NCBI GenBank assembly: GCA_021464245.1
Contig: JADCRB010000041.1
Span: 1,393,656-1,457,655, forward strand
Direction of reading: 5' to 3'
Source of the DNA: Carallia brachiata
Taxonomy: Eukaryota; Streptophyta; Magnoliopsida; Malpighiales; Rhizophoraceae
Length of the DNA: 64,000 nucleotides
How positions within the stretch are numbered: position 1 is the stretch's first letter; every line of letters starts with the position of its first letter. This document shows, piece by piece, positions 13,200-26,139 of the stretch. The position numbers were made by a program, and so were the translations under genes. The notes below the pieces were generated by a model. That model searched no databases. It had not been told where the DNA came from and saw nothing but the letters and a program-made list of their open reading frames with translations.

Positions 13200-16100
13200 A
13201 TGTCATCCTTGGACCAAGAAACCTCCACAAAAATCCTCCACCAGGTCCAAAATTCCCCCCAATCCCCCCCCCCCCCAAAAAAAAGGAGAAAAATCCCAAC
13301 TTTCCATTAATTTTCCCTCTGATTAAGAACTAACATAATTTTGTCATTGATTTTTCAGGTGGAATTCTATTTCAGTGACAGCAACTTGCCCAGAGATGAT
13401 TTCCTGAGGAAGACAGTCTCTCAGAGCAAAGATGGCAGTATCCTTCTCTACTTCAATCAATTCATATGTTCATGCAATGTGGAATGGTATGGGTGCCTTT
13501 ATGGCCATTGTTTTGACGTTGAGACAAATGGGTTTTAAGAATTATGGCTGTTGAACTTGACTTTTGAATGTTTTAGTGGTTAGTTTGGCTCTCATTTGCT
13601 CATTCTCTAGAATCAGAGGTTATCTGGGGTTGGGTAAAATCAAACGTGAAGATATACCAGATCATATGCTGAAATCAGTGGCAGAGATTCTACGGAAATC
13701 TAGTTTTGTCAAAGTTTCTGATGATGGTACAATATTTGAATTTTCGTAGATGTTAATTCACACATAGAAATAGTTATATTTTGTGTATATAGATATTGTT
13801 CCTAGAGTTTGCTGCTTTAGTTTGATGTACTTCTGTAAAGTGAATATGTTGTTTTGGTTCTTTTTCCCTTTTCTTTTCTCCACTTTACTTTTTTCTCTAT
13901 TTTGGTTGTGAAGGGAAGAAGGTGGGTAGGGTTAAGGAGCTTTCGATGCCTGAAGAAGTTATAGAGGAAGTGGATGCAAGGACTGTTGCAGTGATGCCTT
14001 TTGAATATGCCATCAAGATTCAAGATGTTGAGTCTTTCTTTGCCAAGTTTGGCAAGGTACATACTGCTCAAGCTCTCATGCGATTCATATGCTTATCTAC
14101 TATTTGTTATGAATATCAGCAGAGATGAATAATTATAACAATGCTATTGAAGTTAGTTGATCCTGCAACTTAAATGAATCATGAGAAAATTTTGGATCTG
14201 CTGTTTTGGTTCCGGTGAAGTAATCCTATGGTCATCATAATCTTGGTGCACACTGATTTGGAATGTATTTAACTTCTTTGTTTTATACTAAATGCTACAG
14301 GTTAATAGTGTGAGGTTACCTCGTCATGTGATGAACAAAAATTTCTTTTGTGGCACTGCATTGATTGAGTTTGCCACGCCCAAAGTAGCTGAGGAGGTCT
14401 TGAAGAAAAATTTGGCTTATGCTGGTTTGAGTTTAGAGTTAAAACCCAAGTAAGTCATGTCCCTGGATTCTAAAATTTTGTGGGTGTTCATGTTGGTTTC
14501 GTCCTTGATTAGTTGCATATAATATATGTCTGAAAAATATTTTTTTTCCCTCATTGCTGCTTATATTGTCTCTTACATATGTACTTGAATGAGCAACAAA
14601 GATGTAGGGAGCTCCTGACAGGTTGAATAGTTTACAAGAGTGATCTATTTTCATAAGAGTGAGAAGATCATGGATTGGAGTGACAGGTCATATATTTTAA
14701 GCTTTTGCCTTAGAATTTAATAGGATTATAGCTCTGGTGATATTTGATGTTATTTGCATAGCAGTATCTTGCCACTGTGACATTCGTATGCATCATTCCA
14801 ACTTGGTCTCTGCTATTAATTGCCCCCCCCCCCCCCCCCCCCACCCCAACAAAAACCAAAAATAAGAAAAGAATGAAAAAGGAAATTAGAAAGATATCTG
14901 TGTTTTGAGCTTTTAGAATAACTGCTGTGCCTATATTTGTCCTCTTATCTGACTGTCTCAGGAAAGAATTTGACCTTCAGAGAAAAAAGATCATGGAGAA
15001 AACTGAAAAATTCCATTCCTCTACAAGCCTAAATCATGAAATCGTTGCCTGCACTGCTTCCCAGTTAGTCCCTGCTTTGTTCTTCGATTTGTTAAACTCC
15101 TTTTCTTTTCCCTATTGCTTGGCTTGAGGCAAACCCTTTCTACAGTAGCAGCTATCCAAGGGGTCTGATTATTGCATTTTCAATTAAGAAGAGGGTAGTT
15201 GGAAAATCCGTAAAAGGCAACAGCACTGTTGAGTCAGTTACAACTAATAGAAAGCTTTTGGTCTCCAAGGAACATGCTGTCGAAGATGTTGAAAACATCT
15301 GAAGATCTTGTAGAAACAGCTGAGATGAAGGAAACTTGCAGAAGTGGACATGAGGTCTTACAAGAAGTTATTAATGTGGAAGCAGTCATAAAAAATGCAG
15401 GAGAAAGTAATGAAGGGCTTATTACTGAAGATATCAAGAAAAAGAATTCACAAGATGCCATTGGTAAGAGTGGAAATAACTCGCCGTATACTGTATGTGA
15501 AGAGAGTAACAAAAAGGCTACAATTAGCCGCAAAGAAATGCATGCTATCTCATGTGAGGAGTTGAAGTCTGTCTTCCAAAGATTTGGTGCTGTTAAGGTA
15601 CATGGACACATCTCATACTGCTTCCATTCTGTTCCATTTGATTGCTTTCTTTAATTCCAATTCCACTGAATATTTGGCCTCGAAATAACACATGGTGGGA
15701 ATCTGGAACCCAGTACTTATATAGACTGGGTTATATTGTAGTTAATGGGGATTTTAAAGAATATTTTCTGCATATATGAAAACTTGAATAGCAATGCTAA
15801 ATGTTTTTTAAGATGTGAAATAATGATTCAATATTTTAGGATGTTTGTCTGGATTCATGTATCTCTTCTTTCTTTTGGTTTGCTTGTTTATCATGTTTTT
15901 TCTTTCCTGCAGCATGTTGACTATAGAAAGGGGGAAGATTCAGGTTACATTCATTTCGAAAAACCAGAGGCAGTTATTAGAGCCCAAGCTGCTGCAGAGT
16001 TCATTGGAGGAAGTCTGGTGGTCAAAAGAGTTAGTGAGAATTTTAGTGCGAAAGTTTTCGAAGCTTCATGGGATGCAATTACTGGTAGGTAGAAATTTTT

Positions 16101-17048
16101 GTAAAGTGGAATGGTGATGGGAACTCTGCAAAGGCATGTATGCATTATGTTTCATGGCTTTGAGGGCTTGAATTAACATGTGCCCTACCTCGATTAGAAG
16201 ACCTGTGTCCCAGGTCTTTCACAGACCTGGATGACTTTTTTTCCTCTTGGAATCTAATTCTTCATAACATTGAGTACCTCATTGTTAAAGTTCTTCAGCG
16301 TTTGGAATCCAAGTCTTTTGAGCCAAGTTGATAAATCTCAGCCAGCTTGATACCACATATTGTTTGCGTTTTTCAATGCAGCGTGGGCTTCCAAACAGCT
16401 GATGTCAAAATTAAGTAGTCTTCATGTTTGTTTGGTATCCATCCTAGTTCTCTTATGGGTGTGTAAGGATTTCATTTTGACCGCAGTTTCTTAGCTTGTT
16501 TTTCATGCCATTTTTAATCTGCTTATGAAATGATACTAACCTTTGAGAAAACAAAGATCTGTTGATAGATTTGCCCTATATACGACCATTTCGTGTGACC
16601 ATTTGTTATAGCTCCTAATCTGTTGTTCTTTCAGGTGAGGCCGAAAAGGAGTATCGGGATATGTTCCATCATAATGAGGAAGAAAGCAGAAAAAGGTATG
16701 TCTATCCTTCTTTTCCTGTGCCTAAGCCTTTCATGCAGTGGTTTTCTGTTTTTTTTTTTTGTTTTTCATCTTTCTCGTTGTTTTCATAATAGAACGGAAT
16801 GACGGGAAAAGATTTATGTATCTGACCAATTAAATGTGAAACTAAGGCTTTGTTGTTGTTGTTGTTGTTGCTGCTCCACTACATAGATCGTTTCCAAGCC
16901 TTTAGCTTGGAGAAGCACGTTTTGTTCAGTCTAATAGGCAAATATTATGTCAATGAGTCCTGAATTACCATGCAATTGGCGTATGCCTCGCAGGAAGAGA
17001 AAATGCAATAAAGTAGAAGCTCCTGCTCCAGTGGAAAAAAGTATGTAA
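13200..17048 (+). CDS. LA1: La RNA-binding protein (LA1), one frame break
   Basis: Nuclear La protein. It binds 3' oligo-U ends of RNA polymerase III transcripts, and plant LA1 is also linked to translation and embryo development. Ten exons: 13200-13244, 13359-13437, 13577-13726, 13914-14056, 14301-14449, 14962-15063, 15146-15597, 15913-16084, 16635-16695 and 16994-17048. The La motif has VEFYFSDSNLPRDDFLRKT and MVSLALICSFSRIRGYLGLG. RRM1 follows, with RLPRHVMNKNFFCGTALIEF. A charged linker leads to a C-terminal RRM (GAVKHVDYRKGEDSGYIHFE), and the tail ends RKRKCNKVE, a probable nuclear signal. One extra base, probably in the A-run near 15291-15294, shifts the frame in exon 7. Removing it closes the CDS at 468 residues. 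The acceptor of exon 7 could alternatively lie three bases downstream. A SINE-like copy lies in intron 9. Confidence 0.93.
14822..14842. repeat. Poly-C run in LA1 intron 5
   Basis: About 21 consecutive C residues, followed by ACCCC and A-rich sequence. Its length is probably unstable or mis-called. Confidence 0.9.
16790..16876 (+). mobile_element. SINE 3' end (Au-SINE-like) in LA1 intron 9
   Basis: The segment GAACGGAATGACGGGAAAAG is followed by a variant of the tGTAGCCGACC...AATTAAATt box and AAGGCTTTG, and ends in a TTG trinucleotide tail. The same 3' module occurs at about 31290, 45349 (minus) and 50902 (minus). A TTG-repeat tail is typical of Au-type plant SINEs. This copy looks 5'-truncated. 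Confidence 0.7.
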
Positions 17049-18180
17049 CCCAGTTGCCAGTAAATGCTCGAAGGGTTAAAACTGCTTTAAAAGTTTGAAC
17101 TGTTTTGGACCCGGAAAATCATATATTCTCATGTATGTAATTTGCAATGCTATCGAATCAATGCAAGACAATATAGCAATTGCCTGTTGTCAACAAATTG
17201 TGCTAGAATGGCAATGTGTTTTAACTAAAGCCAGGAAATCTGTTTTTCCCTTTTGACCAAACAAAAAGCAAGGAAATTGCATTTCTCGTGCAAATATATT
17301 GAATAATTGAGGTTTGATCTGGTAGCTTTGTTTTAATCTTTCACATGCTATACTTGTGGGCTTCAATGCATCATAATTTTGAGCAAAGATTACCGAGGTG
17401 TTTTTTAGCTTAGTTCGGAAAATCTGGTGTTCATGGATGTAAGTTTCAATACTGTTGAATCAATGCAAGACATTATTGCTTATGGATGACAATTTTCCAG
17501 GGGATTAAACATTAATAATGTTTCATCTACCAAAGGTCTCAAGTTCTGTTACATAGGAGGTGTCGCCTTTAATTTAAGAGGATAAATAAAAAAGAAAAGT
17601 CTTTTCTTATCAAAATCTCATATTGAATTATGTGTAGTGTATGAAATTTTTTTTTTTTTTAGATGATGTGTAGCATATGAGTTTAAATACACTTTGATTA
17701 CGAAATAAATATGTACAACATATACCTATATGTCATTACGTTAATAGGTTGTCTATATTGCATAGACATAGATACGACACGGGGACTTGACTTCTCAGCA
17801 CTCCACTTATTCACATCCTTGGAATATTCTTCACTGAAGCTTATTGCAGTTGCGGTCTTTTTCTTTCTTTGAGGAACAAGTCTTAAAAATTACACTAGAT
17901 TGAAAAAATGTGTAAGCCCATGAAAAGCCCATGAAAATTACATCTTTCATACATTGAAAGGATTAATTTTATGATTAAGAAGCAGGGATATTTAGCCAAC
18001 TTCAATCTCGTGCAATTGTCATTGGATGAGAAAGGGGAAAACATATGATTGCCGAAATTGCAAAGATAGTTGGTCTTTTTGTTGAGAATTCTTTAGCCAA
18101 GGTAGATGGTCTTTCTGTTGATTCAATTTCTGTCAGTGTTGTTCTGCATCTCATGATAGCACATTCATCCAAGGGCCTGA
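17049..18180. other. LA1 downstream region with a diverged direct repeat
   Basis: Two segments of about 75 bases (17110-17186 and 17413-17486) share CGGAAAATC and GAATCAATGCAAGACA with the same spacing, indicating an old local duplication of about 300 bp. Between 18000 and 18180 a plus-strand open stretch (MIAEIAKIVGLFVENSLAKV) looks coding-like, but I cannot name it. Confidence 0.5.
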
Positions 18181-19170
18181 GGAATGATAAAAGCACCGAC
18201 TAGAAGGATCCCAAGGGGTTCAGTATAGGACCAGCTGCGAGACCTTGTAACAAAAATCGGGGCCTGGCTCACAATACTCACTTGCACACATACACCTGCC
18301 ATCATCTCTCCTGGTCTATCATGCAATGACCTTCCCCCAAATTGGTCCTGCATTTGATAAATTCATAAAATGTAAAAGCTGAAAAAAATAGTAAACTATT
18401 AACATAAACAAAAAATGATGAGAATGTGCTTACTGTAAAGAAGTCGGTCGTCTTCATAGCCCAAAAAAATATTACTATCATCAGTGCAAAGTTTCTTCCA
18501 AGCACAATTCCAGTACTGAAGATTTCTCTTAGTTTCCAGCCGTCCGGCTGTCGAGATGGCTTCACTCTATCTTTTGATATGGTCATGGTGGTCCCTGGAG
18601 AGTGGCGATATATAAATTCAGCTCATGTTCATGCTGAGTGATAGCAAGGTTGTTGATACAAAGAAACTGATAAATTTTCACAAGATCTTGCCATCATTTA
18701 GTATGCCAATGATTAAACCATGAATGGTGCCAACTCAAACTTCCATATCAAGGCAATAAACATGAATCCAAACTGCCAAAAACGAAAGGATTGAGAACAA
18801 TATCAATATCTAGAAAGGTTTCTAATGAAGTGACTACACTTAGATACATACTAACAGTACGGATAGTAATTGAAACAGCATATATCTGCAAAAGCCAACG
18901 GACAGAACAACGTAAGTTTGAACACACAATGAACTTGTCTAACTGTTGAGAATGGGCAATGGCAGAAGGAGAATGTAACTAACAGCGTAATTCTTCATCC
19001 TTTGAAATATAGCCCTGCTGGTCAACACTGCACTAATAATCACGCTTGAAGTCCAGGCTCAGTAAGGACAATGTCATAGGCACTTCAGGCATCATCTGTA
19101 GCATCAGATGTGTTTACCTCGACGATTTCTCGGCGGTGCTCTGCAATAGTCGCGTAGAAGTGGTAAAGCA
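18180..19170 (-). pseudogene. Plasma-membrane H+-ATPase pseudogene (AHA-like), partial
   Basis: The plasma-membrane proton pump is a P-type ATPase of about 950 residues. Here only the segment downstream of the catalytic core survives, collinear and with introns, so it came from a genomic copy, not a retrocopy. In minus-strand order: EHRREIVE near 19145; SAYDIVLTEPGL then SRAIFQRMKNY (about 19110-18980); IYAVSITIRTV (about 18882-18850); GFMFIALIWKFELAPFMV (about 18790-18715); [20 protein letters not shown] through [12 protein letters not shown] (about 18606-18440); then QVSIVSQAPIFVTRSRSWSY through LLVGAFIIP (about 18352-18185). Damage: a TGA in place of the Arg codon just before SAYD (a C-to-T change), frame breaks after TEPGL and after APFMV, loss of the stretch between EIVE and the ATDDA segment, and no N-terminal or C-terminal regulatory parts. 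It is non-functional. Confidence 0.88.
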
Positions 19171-19289
19171 ATGAAGAATAATTGCACATCTATTTGCCGT
19201 ACAATAAAAGCAAGGACATTAAACTTTCCTAGAAATGTAATCAAATAACTCTGATTGGGAAAAGAAGAAAGAGTGGGAAAAAGAAAGAT

Positions 19290-19775
19290 GTTGAACCATT
19301 CTTTCTACATCAAATTGAAATGATTCAAATCCTCATCTGCTAATTTATTTGCAGCAAACCCCATGCATGATATGTAATTGAACTAGTTGAAACCGAAAAT
19401 GGCTTCAAAATTTTCACAAAAAGCTGACTGGCAAAATCGAAACATCCACACAGCAGTTGAATTTCTTCTGCTAACCTAGTCCAGAAACAAAACGTCAAAA
19501 TAAGGGAGAAAAATTAAGGCAACGATCTTAATATAAGAACAATAAACAACTAATGAGCAGCCATGCATCTATGATCAGATTTGGAAATTTAAGCAGAACC
19601 TACGATTCAATCAAAGAACAACCTCCATATAAGAATTTTTACTTTAAAACAAGTACGATCTACAAACAATTGGTTTTAACCCCTTCATTGTGCATCAAAT
19701 TGAAATAAGCCAAACCTTCTTCGGCTAATTCTTTTGCAGCAAACCCCATGCATGAGATGTAATTGAACAGCTCAA
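19290..19775 (-). repeat. Duplicated fragment, possibly from a PPR gene
   Basis: Two copies of about 80 bases (19308-19390 and 19693-19775) share GCAGCAAACCCCATGCATGA and flanking sequence. On the minus strand the right copy reads GFAAKELAEEGLAYFNLMHN followed by EGVKT. The left copy reads a decayed version with a stop. The pattern of a helix pair ending in F..M...GVK is that of a pentatricopeptide repeat, but one motif is weak evidence. Both copies are broken outside this stretch. Confidence 0.45.
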
Positions 19776-20049
19776 CTCTAAAAGGATTTTTATCTTATAA
19801 CATACAAAAAAAAGTCAAACTCAATTCTTTCCTTGCTGTGGGTATGCCTAGAATGAGGGAGAAAAATGCAAAGAAGAAGGACTGGAATGTGGGTAACAGA
19901 AGAAAAATGCACAATAACAAACAAACAAAGGAGAAGAAAATTAATTATAAATTTTTTTTGGAACATAGCAAAATTAATTATAATAAAAAAAAATATTAAA
20001 CAAATAAGTAAAGTTCTCTTGTTTTCCTTACCTCAGTTTGGTGGTCTCA

Positions 20050-23000
20050 GAGCCAAGAAGATATTGTGACATGAGGGATGTGAGAGATTTTGGACGAATC
20101 TTCTCCATTCTCCTTGTTGTAGTGTTTCGCCAGAAGATCGCAATACTTAATTTCCAGTGTAAGAAGGATTGTATTTTGTAGAATATAATCTAGCAATGCC
20201 TTCAAGTTAAGGTAGAGTTGAATTTTCAAAAAGCGAAGGGACGGCATTATTGTTAGAAGGAGGTTTGGAAGTGCCATCATTATAACAATAATTATCATCC
20301 CACTCTTCTCAACTACTCATCTCAGAGAATTCAAGTTTTGTCAATTTGGGGAAAGCAACAACAACTACTGGTGAAGAAGAAGAAGACGACGATGATGAAG
20401 CTGATACAATCTGGCTCTTTCTGTCACCACCAATTTGAGGAGGAGTTTCTTCTATTCCTAAAAGCTCAACCCCCACTTTTTTAACACCGTCCATTTTGGA
20501 TAACTAAGAGTTTCAAGAGACGGCAGCTTACCCAATGAAGGCAAGTGCTTACACCTTCTACAACTAGATAACAAAATATGCCTCAGATTCATTAATGGAT
20601 TAATCATCCAACCAGGAAAGGTAGTGCCATTGTACCAGCTTATCTCAAGAATCTCCAAGTTAGGAGATGGCTCCAAGGCTTCTAGCAATTGCTCTTCTTC
20701 TTCGTCTTCTTCTTCTTCTGGAAATCCCAACCAAAATCCAAGTTCCAAACGAGTGAGATATCCTTTTTCTTGAGCTCTGCTTCCTTAGCCTCCTCCACAT
20801 GACAATTATGCATACCCAAATTTATTATCTAAGTCTTCCCCGAAGTTGGTTGAGGTTCTTGAGATTGCCAAGAGAAAATTTATCCACATCATAGCCAGCG
20901 TCTACTCCTCCAATGCCCTAAGACCAGTTAATTGTGCTATTCCTTTTGGCAAACTAGGGCTGTCTTCATCGGCATCCAACCGATCATGAAGATGCTTCAA
21001 GTTAATTCGATTTCCAATCCCAGGAGGCAACTCCAACCTATAGCAATGAGTGATATCTATGGTCTCCAACTTATGCAGTTTATGTAGCGTTTCAGGCAAC
21101 TTCTCCAATTTATTATTGCGAGACAAATCAAGCCACCTCAATTGAACCAATTTACTGATGGTGGAAGGGACCTCTACGAAATCACTGTGTCTGAGGCTCA
21201 ACGATCTCACATGTGTTAATTTACTGAATAAACTTGATGACTCTTCTGTTGTTTTGTGCGGCAACCGCTTATGTCAGTGGTCCCCACAGTAAAAGGCTTC
21301 ACAATTTTTTGGTATCGACAAATGAATTGAAGGATGACATACCATTTTCAAAATCGACACATAAATGACGCACTTTGCTAGATAGAGATCCAATGATTGA
21401 CTATGCCGAACTGTTGACACCCACGTAAAAACATTCATTCCACACAACAATTTGGGCAAAATCATGCACTATATCATGCATCTTACAATGTGGTAATGCT
21501 TTGGTCATCAAATTCATCTTTCTCAAAATCTTAAAAGAACCGCATTGCTAAATCTGAAATAATTTTTCCGCTGATCTCCAAGTTGTCCTTCTGTCCTTTC
21601 TTAAAATAACCTTGAGCCATCCATAATGATATCAACATTCGCTTTTCAATTTCATAATCTTTTGGGAAGATAGTACTGTAGGAGAAACATCGTTTCAGTG
21701 TTGGAGACAAATCATAATAACTCAACCATATGGGGACAAAAATATCTCTTTGAGCATCGTCTATTTCCCAAATCTCACTATCTAAATTTGTTGCCATTGT
21801 TCTCTAGTATTTCTAAACCGGAGAGTGCTCCCCAAAACCTTTGCAGCAAGAGGCAAACCCCCACACTTGCTTGAAATTTTTTTACCAATATCTTCTAAGC
21901 GTTTGCATTTCATATCACTCCTATCAAAAAATGCTAGTTTACTTAAAATTAACTAATACTCCTCATTAGACAAAGTCTTTGTTCAAAATATTATCTTTTG
22001 AGCAACCCATGACTGAGGCAACGTTTTCTTTGCGTGTCGTCACTAAAACTTTACTTCCTCGTGAAACAAACCTAAGAGGTTTTTCAATTGTCCCACTTAT
22101 CAGGATTTTCTTTCCACACATCATCCAAGATAAGGAGAATTTTTTTCTCCTTTATAAATTCGCCATTTTTTGCATCAAATCTTCTAATTCTATGACAGTT
22201 GGAGTAGAGCCTGACAGAGATGCAAAAATTGGCTTGGCAACCCTTATCTCATCAAAAGGATCTAAGACACATACCCATATTTTCTCATCAAATAATCTCC
22301 TATACTGTTATGGTAAAGACAAACTGGGCAAGAGTTGTCTTGCCTATCCCTCCCATCCCTACAATAGAGATAAGAATAAATGTTGGTGTTCCGTAATATG
22401 TGTGCGAATAAACTGAGACTGTTATTTTTGAAATTAGAACTGATATTTTTAAACAATTGTTATTTTTATGTTTTAAAAATATGAGTCGCAGTTTCAAAAG
22501 TAATAATCGCGGTTTCGCCCGGAACAAAATCCCGGGACAGAACCCCGGGAACATGTAATGCACTCTAGAATAATAGGGAGGTCTGACCTCTCACCAATAC
22601 TGCACTCACTCAACAACATATTTACTAATTCATTCTTAACCTCATCCTTGCCCTTCACATCAGTTATGTCAATCATAGAGACAGTCATAGATATCCCAAT
22701 TGGTTGATTGGCCTCTTTTGAAACAAATTTATAGCGATCTTTCTCTTGGGCTAAAAGGTCTAAACTCCCATTCAGCTCTTTTATCTTGTTAGCGATGTCA
22801 TGACGTAGACCAACTTGTTTACAACAAAAGCAAGAGGACCGTAAGAAGGAGCATACTTTCCTCTTTTCCTTAGAATCCTGTCTGTCTCCACGTTTGCTTT
22901 GTGAGTTGAGAATTGCAGCTTCCCAATCGTCCAGCACGTCCTCAATGTCATAAGCAATGTCTTTGAGCTTCTCCAGCCAGTCTCTGACGGTGGCCTCCTT

Positions 23001-23171
23001 CACTTGCCTTGTCTCTACATCAGCAAGCACAGCTTGGATGGCAGTGAAATTGCTTTTTAGCTTTTTTACTTCTCCTTTATCACCCACTACAAGCCTCACT
23101 TGTTGTTCTATCTCACGGTCCATGATGAAGCCAAGCTGCTCCACCACTAGAGAAACAAGTGCCTCAGCCAT
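20050..23171 (-). pseudogene. CC-NBS-LRR resistance gene (RGA-like), decayed copy A
   Basis: Intracellular immune receptor family. The start is MAEALVSLVVEQLG at 23171. The coiled-coil domain (Rx_N) is intact for about 195 residues, including the EDVLDDWE form of the EDVID motif. Just before the P-loop a MITE of about 187 bp is inserted (22380-22566). Further on: P-loop GMGGIGKTTLAQ (22322-22366), then a frame loss; kinase-2 LLILDDVW (about 22120); winged-helix [18 protein letters not shown] (21531-21797 open stretch); MHDIVHDF (about 21482-21455); an LRR block (20902-21264) with LRWLDLSRNNKLEKLP; and a C-terminal end YNKENGEDSSKISHIPH near 20080. Several frame breaks and stops separate these blocks, far more than in the neighbouring genes. 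An acidic/Ser run sits in the LRR. This is best called a pseudogene, although some breaks may be sequence errors. Confidence 0.85.
22380..22566. mobile_element. MITE inserted before the P-loop of NBS-LRR copy A
   Basis: The coding text LPII...ISIVGMGG is split here by about 187 bp of non-coding DNA. The flanks carry the same 7 bases AGAATAA (22373-22379 and 22567-22573), a probable target duplication. Inside, AAACTGAGACTGTTATTTTT on one side and the reverse complement of AAAAGTAATAATCGCGGTTT on the other form an imperfect hairpin. One end begins TGTTGGTGTTCCG; a closely similar end (GTTGGTGTCCC) occurs in the element at 57576-57741, so the two belong to one family. Confidence 0.7.
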
Positions 23172-26139
23172 TTGTATAGTAACCGAAGGCAAGAAACTGA
23201 TGAATCAAAGGAAGTGAAAGCTAAAATATGAAGGACTCTGTATTTCTGCTTACGTTGATGTTTATAAGGCTCTTTGTGTTTCCTTAAATAGGATAATGAA
23301 GCTTGCCAAGAACTGAAATGCGAGGTTGTAAGGCAAGTGTATGTGCTAAGCAATGTATCGATAAAAGAACAATGATTCCTGCTTCAACAATTTTTGTGGA
23401 ATCCCATCTTTTGATTTGGCTAAAGCAAAAGGGTGATGTGATAATGTTTGGTACTTTTAGCATATAAGCTATTAGCAGATACCTTCTTTAGGATGACTTA
23501 ATGGCATTTCAATTACTTTTTTCTTTTTAAATCTCTAAAGAGAGTCAAAGTTTAAACAGGAGTTGGTAGGAAGTGAGATTTGAATCTCAATCTTTTTTGG
23601 GCATAATACTCGATAATCAACTGAACTATGTTAGCAAATAATCAACAGCATAATATTAGATAATCAGTTGAACTCGCTAATGAATAAATTAACAACATAA
23701 TAAAGGTTTATTATTATTTATTGCAAATACATTTTTATCTCTGATAAATTATTTTATAAATTACTTATTGCAGTGAGACTCGCATATCGTAAGATTCTTT
23801 AATAATTTGTTTATTACATGCGCTTGAAAATCGAAACAAGAAAGCGTACTAGTCTATTTCTTAGCAATCAATTCGTTCGTGGATTCCAAAACCATTTCCT
23901 GAGTATGGAGAAGATCTCTTGTATTGAAAGATTGCTCAGACAAAAGTTTTTCCAACAAGGAATTCTTCTACTTGGAATCTGTACCCGCAGTCGAATCTTG
24001 GACTAGATTTATTTGATCATTTTCCAGCGTTCCCAATTATTGTTGAGATCGAAACTCCAAAGGAACGTTCAATAGTAGTGAAAAAGGCTAAGTAGGTATA
24101 AGTTTTATCTAAAATTACGTTTGGACTCAATTTGTAATAATATGAACTAGTTTGTACTAATGTTTTGATGTGGGTAGGGGCGAGGACGATGACAATGACG
24201 CTGATGCCAGTGGTCCATAGCAATTGTGGTGTGACCACCTATTTTTTCTGTCGACTAAAAAATTTGTTGGACTTTCATTTTTATAGATTTTATATTTGTT
24301 GTTTTAAGATTAGATATTGAGACTTTGGAGATACACAATTAAATTCCAACTACTGAGATATTCTTTGAATTAGGATTAGATATGATAGCTTTAGAGAATA
24401 GTCTTAAAATTTAATTGTGTTAAGATATTTTTAGGAAAGTGTAAGTATTCATAAAATCCAGTATAGCACAGCGGCAAATTTTTTGTATCTTGATATTTTT
24501 ATTTACATGTGTTTGATTTGATCAATTTAGGTTGTGAATTTTCAAAATTTAATCAATTTAAGTTACATATTTTGATATTAGTCAATTTGAGTCGCAAAAA
24601 TTCAAAATTCAACTGTAAATTAATAAGAAAATTTACTATTTTTTTTTTGTTAATGCTGATATGACAGATTACATGACAATTCAAGTTAACACATAAACAT
24701 TTTCATTTGGAGTATTTTCTTTTATGACCAAAAGGAGAAAAGCAAACAAAGCAAATACAAGTTTTTGGAACAACAATTCTAAAGACATCAGCTAGAAGCA
24801 AAGTGCTTAAACCAAGCAAAGGCGATTCCCCAAAAAGTAAGAGTATCAACGCTAGTTTTTTCAAAATTAGTCATAAACTCTGCACAATAATTTTTTTTTC
24901 TCTAAGCATGTCTTGCAGTTGACCTGCAGAATGATAGAATTATGATTACAAGTCAAATCAATTTTGTTTTAAGTGGCAAAAAAAAAAAATTACAAGATCA
25001 CTTCAAAGCCATTTTTATGATTATTTGTTATTTTGTTATGTTTTTACTTATCATTATATATATATATATATATATATACAAGTATATAGACATCACACAT
25101 GTACACTAATTTGTTTCAATATATTACGCAAATTTATATTACATTTGGTTGTTTTGACTCCCATATCTAGATCTTATAAACTTTGCAATTATTTGATAGA
25201 AACAATAATCATGAATTGTAAACTATTTTTATTTTGGCTTGTTTAAAATAGCAAAATTTTGCATGGTAAAAATTAATTTGTTTTTTAATGTTTTTTTAAT
25301 TTCCAGTAGAGTTGCACTGTTGATTGGCATACACTTTTTCCATTTTGGCAGCTGTATTTGAGTAAATTGGAAACAGACCAAACGACATGGAGATTGCAAT
25401 TTTTATTATATAACACAAGTAATGGCATTGAGTTGGTCAAGAAGAATGAAAAGGATTCTATACATATTTAAGTTTACATCTTCAAGACATGAGAATGAAA
25501 GTCAATTGTCTGAGTATGGAAGTTTGCATTTTTGGCCAACTTGAATTTTTACATTGGGAAAGTTAACATCATTACTTCAATCTCTCACAATTGATTGAGA
25601 AAAGAATGGGGAAGAGATGATGTTTGATTTCAAAGTTGGGACTTCTACAATAACAATACACATACGCTTTACAAGGCCAAATATTTCTATTACAGATTAA
25701 ATTAAGAGATGAAAATTGAGGATAGTAATTTTAGAGATGTTATGCATGAGCTTTCAATTGATTACTTCCTAATTTTCTTTGTAATAAGAATTCTTAAAGC
25801 AGTACAGATGGTCCCTTCTGTAGATTCAATTTATCTGACATTGTTATGCTGTTGCATTTCAAAAACAATATATCAAACCAAGAGGAGGAAGCTAGGGACA
25901 GCAGCAGCAACAGAGTGTCTAGGCAAATCCAAACACCTGAAAAATTGGAGTTTTCCAACCAAAGGCTCAAACTAAAAATTCAATTTCTAATTTGCGTGGC
26001 TTATTGATGTACGAATTGTTCTAAATTTTGAATATCATAAACTCCATAGCATAACTTTGTTTCTAATTCCATCTGCATTAGCCAAACAGATTTGTCAAAT
26101 GCATTTCCAAACTTGGACTATCCTTTATCTTGTTGTTTT
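23172..26139. other. Intergenic between the two NBS-LRR copies
   Basis: AT-rich, with a (TA)n run at about 25056-25077. No further NBS-LRR exons and no other gene were recognised. Short open frames lack motifs. Confidence 0.45.

Noticed and set aside
15234..15611. 125-codon open frame on the minus strand inside LA1 exon 7
   Set aside because: It lies antisense to conserved LA1 coding sequence and has no family motif.
18002..18196. Open stretch next to the H+-ATPase relic
   Set aside because: It reads plausibly on the plus strand, but I could not place it in any family and its frame is short. Not called as a gene.
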